From an uncultured delta proteobacterium (GTDB lineage: Bacteria; Myxococcota_A; Polyangia; Polyangiales; Polyangiaceae): 64,000 nt of DNA. The notes under the pieces are model-generated. The model searched no databases. It had not been told where the DNA came from and worked only from the letters and a program-made list of their open reading frames with translations. The stretch is from the NCBI GenBank assembly GCA_903906315.1, contig CAIVJW010000214.1, positions 18,615 through 82,614 on the forward strand, given 5' to 3'. The translations under genes were made by a program, and so were the position numbers. Positions 1 through 8,401 of the stretch are shown here, one piece after another (the stretch's first letter is position 1; every line of letters starts with the position of its first letter).

Positions 1-414
1 GCGCCCGTCGACCCGGCGGAGATCGGCCTTCGCGAGGATCGCGCCCGAGAGCGAGGCGCGCGCGAGGATCGCGCCCGAGAGCTTCGCCCCGAGGAGCACG
101 GCGTCGTCGAGCCTCGCCCCGGCGAACGAGCTCGCGACCCCGCCCGGATCGGTGACGGCGTCGATCGACGAGAGGATGGCGCCCGAGAGGTCGGCCCCGG
201 CGAGGTCCACGCCGCGCAGCGTCGCGCCCGCCCACAGCGATCCGCGCAGGTTCGCGCCCCGCAGCGACACGCGGTGGAGCGTGGCCCCCGCGAGGCTCGC
301 GCCCTCGAGCGCGAGGCCGCCGAGATCGACGTCCTCGAGGCGGGCCCCCGCGAGCGCATTTCGTTCGGCGGCCGCCTCGACGGCGGCGCGGGTGCGGAGC
401 GCGGCGTCGGTCAT
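1..414 (-). CDS. Pentapeptide-repeat protein (3' end beyond window)
   Basis: An ATG at 414 opens a frame that stays open for 138 codons to the left edge, so the C-terminus is missing. From about residue 20 it is built of A(D/N/x)LxG-type five-residue repeats, for example GADLSGAIL and GARLDDAVLLGAKL, which are expected to fold as a right-handed quadrilateral beta helix. The start overlaps the stop of the upstream DUF2169 gene by four bases (ATGA), so the two are probably translationally coupled. Pentapeptide proteins next to DUF2169 genes are common near type VI secretion effector loci; a role as accessory or adaptor is inference. No signal peptide is seen. Confidence 0.85.
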   Translation of the reverse strand, partial: MTDAALRTRAAVEAAAERNALAGARLEDVDLGGLALEGASLAGATLHRVSLRGANLRGSLWAGATLRGVDLAGADLSGAILSSIDAVTDPGGVASSFAGARLDDAVLLGAKLSGAILARASLSGAILAKADLRRVDGR

Positions 415-3400
415 GCCTTCCTCGCGAGCTTGGTGCCGGTGACGATGGCGCCGTCGAGCTTCGCCCCGACGAGCTTCGCGTGCCATGTCTCGGCCTCGTG
501 CAGGCACGCGCCGCGGAGGTCGGCGCCGTCGAGGTGCGCGCGCTCGAGGTCGGCCTGCGACAGGTCCGCCTCGAGGAGGCTGGCCTGCGTGAGGTCGGCC
601 CGGCGCATGCGGGCCTCGCGCAGGTCGGCGCGCGAGAACGTGACGCGCACGAGCTTGGCGCGGGTGAAGCCCGCCCCCGCGAGGTCGGCCTCGAGGAACG
701 ACGACCCGGTGAGATCGGCGGCTTCCCAGATGCTCCCGCGCGCGCGGGCCTTCACGAACGACGAGTCGACGAGCTTCGCCCCCTCGGCGCGCGCCTCCTC
801 GAGGATCGCGCGCGCGAAGGAGACCCGCCGGCCGGTGGCGAAGTAGAGGCGTGCCTGGGCGAGATCGGCGTCGTCGAAGCGCGTCTCGTCGAGCGTGGCC
901 TCCGACAGCTCGGCCGCCGGCAGGATCGCGCCCTCGAAGCTCGCGCCCGCGAGGTTCGCGCGCACGAAGCCGACGCGCTTGCCCTCCGCGCCAGCGAAGC
1001 ACGCTCCCTCGCACCGAGCCTCGCCGAGCTCCGCGCCGTCGAGGTGAGCGCCGCGCAGGCCGGCGCGCGACAGGCCGGCGCGCGTCGCGTCCACGCCGCG
1101 GAGGTCGGCGCCGACCAGGCTCGCGTCGGCGAGCTCGGCCTCGGCGAGCATCGCCTTCTCGAGGCACGCGCCGTCGAGCTTCGCGCCCACGAGCCGCGCG
1201 CGTCGCAGGTCGGCGCCGCGCAGTGACATGCCGGAGAGGTCGATGCCCGAGAGGTCGGCCCCGGCGAGGCTCACCCCGTCGAGCGATGCTCCGATCGCGC
1301 GCGCCGCTTCGACCTTCGCGCGGGCGTCCGGGTCCACGTCCGGAAGGGGAGGAGGATCGTCGCCTCCGCTGGCCAGGGCCGCCAGGACCGCGGCGACGTC
1401 CTCGGGCGACGCCCCGGCCGCGGTCAGGCTCGCGGCGATCTTCGCCGGATCGGGCGGGGGTGGCGGGCTCGCCGGATCGCTGGACACGCCGGCCTTCTCG
1501 AGCTCCGCGAGCATCGCGGCCTCGCGACCCGCGATCGCCTTCTCGACCGCGATGGCTTCGGGGTCCTCCGGCTCGGGCGGGGCGTCGCCGGCGGGATCGG
1601 GCCGCGGGGTGGGCTTCTCGTCGGCCTCCGGCGGCGTGGCCGCCTCGAGGTAGGCCGCGCGCGCCTCGTCGAGCGAGGCCGGCGTGATCGCGAGCGGCTC
1701 GACCGTCGCGAAGATCACCCCGATCTCGGGCGCCTCCGGCTCGGACACGTCGATCAGGCCGCGCCACGTGATCAGCACGACCATGCGGTCGGTGTCGATC
1801 ACCACCGTGTCGAGCGAGAGCTTCACCTCGCGGAAGCGCTGGCTCGCGCCGGGCGCGGGCTCGAGAAAGCAGCGGGCGCGCACGCCGGGGAGCCGGCCGT
1901 CGATGCGCGCGTGCTTCGGGTGCACGCCGACGAGCGAGAAGCCCTCGTCGCCGTGGAGGTGAGCGACCTGCTGCGATCGCGGCGCGGCCTGGAAGAAGGC
2001 GTGGTCGAAGTCCTGGGGGAAATACGGCCAGCGCGCGCGGAACCACGCGCGGTCGTAGGTGCCGAGCTTCGACCACCGCTCTCGCCACAGCATCGCGACG
2101 GGGCCGGGGCACGCCGGATCGGGCGTCGCCGAGGGGCTCGCGACGAGGTGCGACGGGTCCTCGAGGTTCGGCAGCCGCGCGACGCCGTCGGTCGACGCGG
2201 CGGCGTGCAGGCCCACGCCGACCGGGTTCGCGTCGAAGCCGGGGCCGCCGAACGCGCGGTCCCAGGTGAGCGGGATCTTCTCGAACGGCGCCGGGTCGGA
2301 CGCTCCCGTGACGACCAGCGCGCGCTTCCACACGCGATCGCCGAAGACCGCGATCTTTCGCGTGAAGCCGCGATCGCCCTCGCCGAAGCGGATCTCGACC
2401 TGCGCGGCCGTCATCCGCCCGCCACCGACCGCGTGTGGGGCGTAGGCGTGGCCGAGGAGGATCACGTCGGCGCGCGGCTTCCAGACGGCGAAATCGGAGG
2501 CGGTCGCGAGGGCCCCGGCCGGGTCGTCGCCCGCGGGCACGTCGCCGCAGCAGATATCCGGCTCGGCCGCGGGCGTCAGCGGGCCGTCCGCCGTGAGGGC
2601 GTAGGTGCCCTTGACGATGACCGTGAGCGAGTCCTGGGGCGGCTTGACCTGCCACGCGAGGGTCGCGACGTGCAGCGGCCCGCGCGTGACGGACGGGATC
2701 ATCGCGCCGTCGCGCGCCTTCGCCGGGCGGCGCGGCGCGGCGATCGGCGAAGGGGCCGTGGTCGCGACGGCCGGAGGCGGAGGCGCCGGTCCGAAGGCCG
2801 CTGGCGCGGGGGTCGCGGAGAACGGGGGCCGCACCTCGGGCGCGGCCGGCGGGCTCTCGGCCACCGCGAGGGGGGGAAGCTCGCCGTGGCCCGGGAGCGA
2901 GGTCGGGGGAGCGGCGAACGGTGGCGGAGCGGCGAACGGCGGCGGAGCGGCGAACGGCGGCGGAGCGGCGAACGGCGGCGGAGCGGCGAACGGCGGCGGA
3001 GCGGCGAACGGCAGGCCGACCGGCGACGACCTGACGGGCGGCGAAGGCTGCGCAGATGCGGGGAACGGGAGCGCCGTGGTGGTCTGCGGCGACGCGCCGA
3101 ACACGGTCTCGCCGAGCGACGCGACCGGTGGGGCGGGGTCGGGAGGCGCGGAGGCGGCCTCCTCGGGCCCGGGCCGCGCGAACGAGATCCCCGCGGCGGG
3201 AGGAGCCGCGCGCGGCCGCACGCGGGCCGCCGTGCCGGCGCGCGCCTCGAACGGCAGCGCGACGCTCGGCGGAGGCGCCCCGTCGAACAGCACCGTGCCG
3301 GAGAGGTCCTCGGCCGGCTTCGGGGGCGCCGGCGGTGACGATGGCGCGGGGGGCGCGGGGCGGACCTCCGCGCCGTGTCGCCCTGCAAACGGGAGCGCGA

Positions 3401-4478
3401 CGCTCGCCGTAGGCCGCCCCTCGAACGCGACCGTGCCCAGCAGGTCCTCGTCGGGCGCCGCTGCAGCCTCGGGGTCGGGGTGGGCCTGCGCGTTCGCGAC
3501 CGCCTGCCGCGCGCCGAGCCCGGGCCACGCGACGCGGTCGCCTCGCCGCGCGACCGCGAGGACCACGCGGAGCGCGTCGATGGCGGCCACCTGCGTCACC
3601 TCGATGGAGCCGCGGAACGTGAGCGTGACGGTCTGCCGATCGACGTCGACCGCGCAGCCATCGATCGCGAGCGCGACGGGCGCCTGCCAGCCGCTCGCGT
3701 CGTAGGCCATGGCCTGCGGGGCGACGCCCGGCAGCTGGCTCTGCACGCGAGGCAGCGCCGGGTGCAGCCCGTCCATCACGAGCCACTCGTCGCCCAGCAA
3801 CCCTTCGACGCGCTGATCGACGGGCGCGGCCTGGTAGTACGCGAGGTCGAAGCCTGGCGGCAGCGACGGCGCGGCCGCATCGGCCGCCTTGCGCGCCGTC
3901 GCGCCGAGCCGGCGCCGCCGCTCCGGCCAGTACCGCGAGGTTGGCGCGAAGCAAGCCGGCCTGGTCGCGTCGCCGGGGTCGACCAGGTTGGGGGCGCGGT
4001 CGCGCGTGGCGTTGGCCGGGACGCCGACGGGGTTGTCGGTGCCGGGCCCGCCCGCGGCGCGCTCCCACACGAGCGGCATGCGCGTGAACGGGCGCGGCCT
4101 GCCGCCCGCCGCGCGATCGCCGAAGACGTGGATCGACCGATCGACCACGGCGCCCTGCGGCCCGAACAGCGCGAAGCGCACGGTCGACGCCTCGACGGCG
4201 CGCCCGGCCGGCGCGTAGGCGTGGCCGCTCACCGTGACGTCGACCCGGGCCTTCCTCGGCGCGAGGTCGCTCGGCGCCTCGACGCTGCGCGTGGGGTCCT
4301 TGTCGAAGTGGCGCTCGACCTCCACGAGGTCGTCGGTTGTCACGAGGCGCGCGCGGCCGCCGTGGTCGATCGCGCACGCGACCTTCACGACGATGGCGAG
4401 CCAGCGCGAGTCTCCGACGGAGTAGGAGACCGTCGCCGCCTTGGCGAGGGTGGGCTCGAGCCAAAAGAGGGAAACCAT
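411..4478 (-). CDS. DUF2169-DUF2169-pentapeptide repeat fusion protein
   Basis: This 1355-residue protein has two DUF2169-type domains (about residues 1-330 and 593-935). Both carry the family's landmarks: HAYAP, VFGDR, a W-(E/D)-R-A-x-GGPG stretch and PNL(V/E)DP. Between them lies a long Pro/Ala linker with six PPPFAA units near residues 489-525. From about residue 1060 to the end it is pentapeptide repeats. The start is the ATG at 4478, preceded by GAAGGA at a good distance; the open frame runs further upstream but only as a shadow of hisH. DUF2169 proteins are usually found beside type VI secretion effectors and are thought to help load or fold them. Two copies fused to a pentapeptide helix is an unusual architecture. 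No secretion signal is visible, so it is probably cytoplasmic. Confidence 0.85.
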   Translation of the reverse strand: MVSLFWLEPTLAKAATVSYSVGDSRWLAIVVKVACAIDHGGRARLVTTDDLVEVERHFDKDPTRSVEAPSDLAPRKARVDVTVSGHAYAPAGRAVEASTVRFALFGPQGAVVDRSIHVFGDRAAGGRPRPFTRMPLVWERAAGGPGTDNPVGVPANATRDRAPNLVDPGDATRPACFAPTSRYWPERRRRLGATARKAADAAAPSLPPGFDLAYYQAAPVDQRVEGLLGDEWLVMDGLHPALPRVQSQLPGVAPQAMAYDASGWQAPVALAIDGCAVDVDRQTVTLTFRGSIEVTQVAAIDALRVVLAVARRGDRVAWPGLGARQAVANAQAHPDPEAAAAPDEDLLGTVAFEGRPTASVALPFAGRHGAEVRPAPPAPSSPPAPPKPAEDLSGTVLFDGAPPPSVALPFEARAGTAARVRPRAAPPAAGISFARPGPEEAASAPPDPAPPVASLGETVFGASPQTTTALPFPASAQPSPPVRSSPVGLPFAAPPPFAAPPPFAAPPPFAAPPPFAAPPPFAAPPTSLPGHGELPPLAVAESPPAAPEVRPPFSATPAPAAFGPAPPPPAVATTAPSPIAAPRRPAKARDGAMIPSVTRGPLHVATLAWQVKPPQDSLTVIVKGTYALTADGPLTPAAEPDICCGDVPAGDDPAGALATASDFAVWKPRADVILLGHAYAPHAVGGGRMTAAQVEIRFGEGDRGFTRKIAVFGDRVWKRALVVTGASDPAPFEKIPLTWDRAFGGPGFDANPVGVGLHAAASTDGVARLPNLEDPSHLVASPSATPDPACPGPVAMLWRERWSKLGTYDRAWFRARWPYFPQDFDHAFFQAAPRSQQVAHLHGDEGFSLVGVHPKHARIDGRLPGVRARCFLEPAPGASQRFREVKLSLDTVVIDTDRMVVLITWRGLIDVSEPEAPEIGVIFATVEPLAITPASLDEARAAYLEAATPPEADEKPTPRPDPAGDAPPEPEDPEAIAVEKAIAGREAAMLAELEKAGVSSDPASPPPPPDPAKIAASLTAAGASPEDVAAVLAALASGGDDPPPLPDVDPDARAKVEAARAIGASLDGVSLAGADLSGIDLSGMSLRGADLRRARLVGAKLDGACLEKAMLAEAELADASLVGADLRGVDATRAGLSRAGLRGAHLDGAELGEARCEGACFAGAEGKRVGFVRANLAGASFEGAILPAAELSEATLDETRFDDADLAQARLYFATGRRVSFARAILEEARAEGAKLVDSSFVKARARGSIWEAADLTGSSFLEADLAGAGFTRAKLVRVTFSRADLREARMRRADLTQASLLEADLSQADLERAHLDGADLRGACLHEAETWHAKLVGAKLDGAIVTGTKLARKA
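2911..3012. repeat. 18-bp tandem repeat, about six copies
   Basis: The string gcggcgaacgg recurs every 18 bases, at 2911, 2929, 2947, 2965, 2983 and 3001. On the minus strand it encodes PPPFAA units in the linker of the DUF2169 fusion. The copies are nearly identical in DNA, which suggests recent expansion by slippage and possible length variation between strains. Confidence 0.9.
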
Positions 4479-4615
4479 GCAGCGATCCTTCGGGTCCTCG
4501 CCGGGAGCGACGGCCTCCGCCGTGAGCGAGCCGGGAGAGTACCCGAGGTGGCCGGCGGATGGACGCCAACGCGATCCCGGCACGATCGCGCCGCGCTCCG
4601 CGGCCTCCAGCCGGG

Positions 4616-5269
4616 CTAGGCGCGCAGGAACGACCCGATCAGCGCGAGCCCGGCCGCCTGGCTCTTCTCCGGGTGAAACTGGGTCGCCGTCACGTTGTCG
4701 CGTTGCACCGCCGCCGTCACGCGGTGCGGCCCGTGCCACGCGATCGCGGCCACGACCGACGGGTCGGTCGGCACCGCGTGGTAGCTGTGGACGAAGTAGA
4801 CGTGCGGCGGGTCTGCGTCGAACGTCGCGAGCGGCCCCGCGCCCGAGCGGATCAGCTCCAGGCGGTTCCAGCCCATGTGCGGGACCTTCACGCGCGCGCC
4901 CGTCGTGTCCACGGCGCCGCTCGGCAGCTTCTCGACGCGCCCGGCGAAGACGCCGAGCCCGCGCGCGCCCGGCGCCTCGTCGCTCTCGTCGAACAGCGCC
5001 TGCAGTCCGAGGCAGATGCCGAGGTACGGCTTGCCGGCGCGGAGGTGGTCGCGGATCGCGTCGCCCAAGCCGCCCGCGAGCGCGGCGGCGCAGTCGCGGA
5101 ACGCGCCCTGCCCGGGCACGACCACGCGGTCGGCGCGCGCCACGGCCTCCGCTGCGCCGGCGAGGACGACCTCGCACGCGGTCCCCTCGTCGGCCGCGGC
5201 GCGAACGATCGCCCGCTCGACCGATCGGAGGTTCCCCATCCCGAGGTCGATCACGACGACGCGCTGCAT
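4616..5269 (-). CDS. hisH: Imidazole glycerol phosphate synthase, glutaminase subunit
   Basis: A 217-residue class I glutamine amidotransferase that supplies ammonia to HisF in histidine biosynthesis. The nucleophile Cys86 sits in GICLGLQ and the His199/Glu201 pair in FHPEK; the N-terminus VVVIDLGMGNLRSVERA is typical of HisH. The start at ATG 5269 lies two bases after the hisB stop, so the two genes form an operon. hisF and hisA are not next to it, so the partner subunit must be encoded elsewhere. Length is normal for the family. Confidence 0.95.
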   Translation of the reverse strand: MQRVVVIDLGMGNLRSVERAIVRAAADEGTACEVVLAGAAEAVARADRVVVPGQGAFRDCAAALAGGLGDAIRDHLRAGKPYLGICLGLQALFDESDEAPGARGLGVFAGRVEKLPSGAVDTTGARVKVPHMGWNRLELIRSGAGPLATFDADPPHVYFVHSYHAVPTDPSVVAAIAWHGPHRVTAAVQRDNVTATQFHPEKSQAAGLALIGSFLRA

Positions 5270-5271
5270 GA

Positions 5272-5862
5272 TCAGATCGCGCCCTTCGTCGACGGCAGCT
5301 CGCCGACAATCCGCGGGTCGATCCGCGTCGCGCGGCAGAGCGCCTTCGCGAAGGCCTTGAACGAGATCTCGACGATGTGGTGCAGGTTCTCGCCCTCGAG
5401 CAGCCGGAGGTGCACGTTCGCCTGCGCCCCGCGCGCGAACCCCTCGAAGAACACGGGCGCGAGCTCCGCGTCGAAGTCGCCGATCTTCGCCTTGGGCAGC
5501 GGCACGCGGTTCACGAAGAACGTCCGCCCCGACAGGTCGATCGCGCACGCGACGAGCGCCTCGTCCATGGGCAGCGTGGCCTCGCCGTACCGGGCGATCC
5601 CGCGCTTGTCGCCGAGGGCCTGCGCCAGCGCGAGCCCGAGCGTGATGCCGAGGTCCTCGGTCGTGTGGTGCCCGTCGATCTCGACGTCGCCCGTGGCCTC
5701 GACCGTCAGGTCGAAGAGCCCGTGGCGCGCGACCTGGTCGAGCATGTGCGACAGGAAGGGCAGGGGGGTGCGGATCGCGGCTCGCCCCGTGCCGTCGAGG
5801 TCGATCTCGACCGTGACGCGCGTCTCCTTCGTGACCCGGTCGACGCGGGCGGTGCGGCTCAT
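5272..5862 (-). CDS. hisB: Imidazoleglycerol-phosphate dehydratase
   Basis: A 196-residue monofunctional HisB that dehydrates imidazole glycerol phosphate to imidazole acetol phosphate. The two metal-binding His clusters are visible (DGHHTTEDLG and the later NLHHIVEISFKAF), together with the FLSHMLDQVARHGLFDL segment. There is no fused histidinol phosphatase. The start is ATG 5862. It is the first gene of a hisB-hisH pair and is divergent from the lipoprotein at 5947, with an 84-bp gap that must hold both promoters. Confidence 0.96.
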   Translation of the reverse strand: MSRTARVDRVTKETRVTVEIDLDGTGRAAIRTPLPFLSHMLDQVARHGLFDLTVEATGDVEIDGHHTTEDLGITLGLALAQALGDKRGIARYGEATLPMDEALVACAIDLSGRTFFVNRVPLPKAKIGDFDAELAPVFFEGFARGAQANVHLRLLEGENLHHIVEISFKAFAKALCRATRIDPRIVGELPSTKGAI

Positions 5863-5946
5863 CGCGGGCGAGGATAGCCCGCGTGCTCCAGGCGGGCCAC
5901 GAAGCCGCGGGCGCCGGGCCGGCGGCCCCTGTGCTATGGGGCGATC

Positions 5947-6726
5947 GTGAAGCGCGCGATCCTCGCCTCCCTCGCCATCGCCCTCCTCGTGGCCTGTCCG
6001 GGCGCGGCCGTGCAGCAGGGCCCGAGCGACACCCTGCGCGCCTACGCGGAAGCGCTCCAGCAGGGGCGCGTCGACGAGGCGTACCGAATGCTCTCCGACG
6101 ACGCGAAGCGATCGATGTCGCTCGAGGCGTTCCGCCGCGCCGTGAAGGAGAACCCGGACGACGTGCTCGAGATCGCGCGCGCGCTCGCCCGGCCCACGGC
6201 CGACCCGGTCGTCACCGCGACCGCGACCGTGCCGAACGGCGACGAGCTCACCCTGGTCCTCGAGGGCGGCAAGTGGCGCATCGACGCCGCCGCGGTCGAT
6301 CTGTACGGCCAGTCCACGCCGCGCCAGGCGCTCGTCGGCTTCCTCCGCGCCTACGAGCGCAAGCGCTACGACGTCGTCCTGCGCTACGTGCCCGACGCCG
6401 AGATCGAGGGATCGGCCGCTCCCGACGACGCCGCGCCGAAGGCCTCGCCTGCCGCAGCGATGGCCGATCCCGACGCGGGCGCGCCGGCCGCGATCCCGCC
6501 CGCGCGTCCGCGCGGCGAGCCGGTCCGCCTCACGGCGGAGAAGCTCCGCGCCGCCTGGGAGGGCCCGCAGAAGGACCAAGTCGGCCGCATCGTCCAGGCG
6601 ATCAAGGCCGCGCTCCCGACCGCGACGATCGAGGAGACGGGCGACAGCGCGGCGATGGCGTACGGCGCTGGCGGCACGGTCGCCCTCGTGCGCGAGCACG
6701 GGGGCTGGAAGATCCGCGACTTCTAG
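5947..6726 (+). CDS. Predicted lipoprotein with two NTF2-like halves
   Basis: A 259-residue protein that begins with GTG and has a short signal sequence ending in a lipobox (ALLVAC), so it should be a lipid-anchored envelope protein. The mature part shows two similar units. Each has an ARG/TLRAYAEAL- or RQALVGFLRAYERK-like helix followed by a beta segment ending in GGKWRID or GGWKIRD, a pattern typical of NTF2-like/DUF4878 folds. A Pro/Ala-rich linker separates them around residues 155-185. The function is unknown. It is followed after 177 bp by the cystathionine beta-synthase gene on the same strand. Confidence 0.75.
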   Translation: MKRAILASLAIALLVACPGAAVQQGPSDTLRAYAEALQQGRVDEAYRMLSDDAKRSMSLEAFRRAVKENPDDVLEIARALARPTADPVVTATATVPNGDELTLVLEGGKWRIDAAAVDLYGQSTPRQALVGFLRAYERKRYDVVLRYVPDAEIEGSAAPDDAAPKASPAAAMADPDAGAPAAIPPARPRGEPVRLTAEKLRAAWEGPQKDQVGRIVQAIKAALPTATIEETGDSAAMAYGAGGTVALVREHGGWKIRDF

Positions 6727-6903
6727 TCCAGCCGGCCGGGCGCGCACCTCCGTCAGGCGAGGCCGCGTCGCCGTCGTCCCGCCCTCGCGCGTTGGTGTGG
6801 CCGATCGCGGCCGAGGCCCCAGGCGAACGAATTGCGCCTGAATTCGCCGGATTTTCGCCCGAATCGTCGCCCGACTTCGCCCCCGGCGGCGTAGCATTCG
6901 CCC

Positions 6904-8274
6904 GTGCAAACCGCCCAATCCGACGTCCTCTCGTTCGTTGGCGACACGCCCGTCCTCGAGGTCACCAAGCTCGACACCGGGCCGTGCCGCCTCTTCCTCA
7001 AGCTCGAGAACAAGAACCCGGGCGGGTCGATCAAGGATCGCATCGGCCTCGCGATGATCCGCGCGGCCGAGGACGCGGGCGCGCTCGGCGGCGACAAGCG
7101 TCACCTCATCGAGGCCACGGCCGGCAACACGGGCCTCTCGCTCGCGCTCGTCGCGGCGCAGCGCGGCTACAAGCTCACGCTCGTCATCCCCGACAAGATG
7201 AGCCAGGAGAAGATCTTCCACCTCAAGGCGCTCGGCGCCGAGATCATCCTCACGCGATCGGACGTCGGCAAGGGCCACCCGGAGTACTACCAGGACGTCG
7301 CGCAGCGCCTCGCCACCGAGACTGGCGCGTTCTACGTCAACCAGTTCGAGAACCCGGCCAACGCCCTCGCGCACGAGACCACGACCGGCCCGGAGATCGT
7401 CGCGCAGCTCGGCGGCGAGCTGGACGCGATGGTCTGCGGCGTCGGATCGGGCGGCACGCTGACCGGCCTCTCGCGCCACTTCGCCAAGGCCATGCCGAAG
7501 TGCGAGATGGTGCTCGCCGATCCGGAGGGATCGGTGCTCGCCGGGTACGTGAAGACGGGCGCGCTCGGCACGGCTGGGTCCTGGTTCGTCGAGGGCATCG
7601 GCGAGGACTTCATCCCGAAGATCTGCGACCTGTCGCGGGTCGGCACCGCCTACACGATCCCCGACGCCGAGAGCTTCGCCACCGCCCGGCTGCTCCTGCG
7701 CGAGGTCGGCGTCCTCGGCGGATCGTCGACCGGCACGCTCGTGGCGGCCGCGCTCCGCTACTGCCGCGAGCAGACCACGCCGAAGCGCGTCTGCACGCTC
7801 GTGTGCGACAGCGGCAACAAGTACCTCTCCAAGATGTTCAACGACTTCTGGATGGCCGATCAGGGCTTCATCCAGCGGCCGAAGACCGGCGATCTGCGCG
7901 AGATCATCGCGCACCGCTTCGCCGATCACACCGTCTTCACGGTCGGCCCCGACGACGCGCTGCTCGTCGCCTACGCGCGGATGAAGCTCTACGACGTCTC
8001 GCAGCTGCCCGTCGTCGAGGGCGGCAAGGTCGTCGGCGTCGTCGACGAGTCGGACCTGCTCGTCGTCTCCGTCGACGACCCGACCAAGCTCCGCAAGAAG
8101 GTGCGCGAGGTGATGGCCAGCCGCGTGCGCACGGTCGACGTGAACACGCCGACGCACGACCTGCTCCCGCTCTTCGACCAGGGCCTCGTCCCGATCGTGG
8201 TCGACGGCGACGAGCTCGTCGGCCTCGTCACGCGCATCGACGTCCTCAACTACCTGCGCCGCAAGCTCCGCTGA
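6904..8274 (+). CDS. Cystathionine beta-synthase-like PLP enzyme with CBS domain pair
   Basis: A 456-residue fold-type II PLP enzyme. The N-terminal catalytic part has the PLP lysine Lys44 in NPGGSIKDR, the substrate/phosphate loops ATAGNTG and GSGGTLTG, and a downstream GGSSTGT loop. The last ~120 residues form two CBS motifs (QLPVVEGGKVVGVVDESD and VPIVVDGDELVGLVTRIDVL) that may bind adenosyl ligands. This layout matches cystathionine beta-synthase without the heme segment, acting in the transsulfuration of homocysteine and serine. A cysteine synthase activity is the main alternative. The start is GTG 6904. A PLP enzyme of the cystathionine gamma-lyase family lies 20 kb away in the same window. 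Confidence 0.88.
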   Translation: MQTAQSDVLSFVGDTPVLEVTKLDTGPCRLFLKLENKNPGGSIKDRIGLAMIRAAEDAGALGGDKRHLIEATAGNTGLSLALVAAQRGYKLTLVIPDKMSQEKIFHLKALGAEIILTRSDVGKGHPEYYQDVAQRLATETGAFYVNQFENPANALAHETTTGPEIVAQLGGELDAMVCGVGSGGTLTGLSRHFAKAMPKCEMVLADPEGSVLAGYVKTGALGTAGSWFVEGIGEDFIPKICDLSRVGTAYTIPDAESFATARLLLREVGVLGGSSTGTLVAAALRYCREQTTPKRVCTLVCDSGNKYLSKMFNDFWMADQGFIQRPKTGDLREIIAHRFADHTVFTVGPDDALLVAYARMKLYDVSQLPVVEGGKVVGVVDESDLLVVSVDDPTKLRKKVREVMASRVRTVDVNTPTHDLLPLFDQGLVPIVVDGDELVGLVTRIDVLNYLRRKLR

Positions 8275-8297
8275 CGCGCGGCAGGAACGGCGCCTCG

Positions 8298-8319
8298 GAG
8301 CGGGCCTGCTCGCCCGCTC
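8298..8319 (+). terminator. GC-rich hairpin after the CBS-like gene
   Basis: A perfect 8-bp inverted repeat, GAGCGGGC with GCCCGCTC and a 6-base loop, lies 24 bases after the stop at 8274. No T-run follows, so intrinsic termination is doubtful. It may act with Rho or simply protect the 3' end. Confidence 0.35.
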
Positions 8320-8401
8320 GCGCGCACGGCCAATCGGCATTGACGTAGGAGCCCCGCCCGTCTCTCCTCCCGTGCGACACCGGAAGGAGCGTTCAAACCC
8401 C

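Noticed and set aside
4616..5862. A his operon
   Set aside because: Only hisB and hisH are present; the flanking genes are not histidine-biosynthetic.
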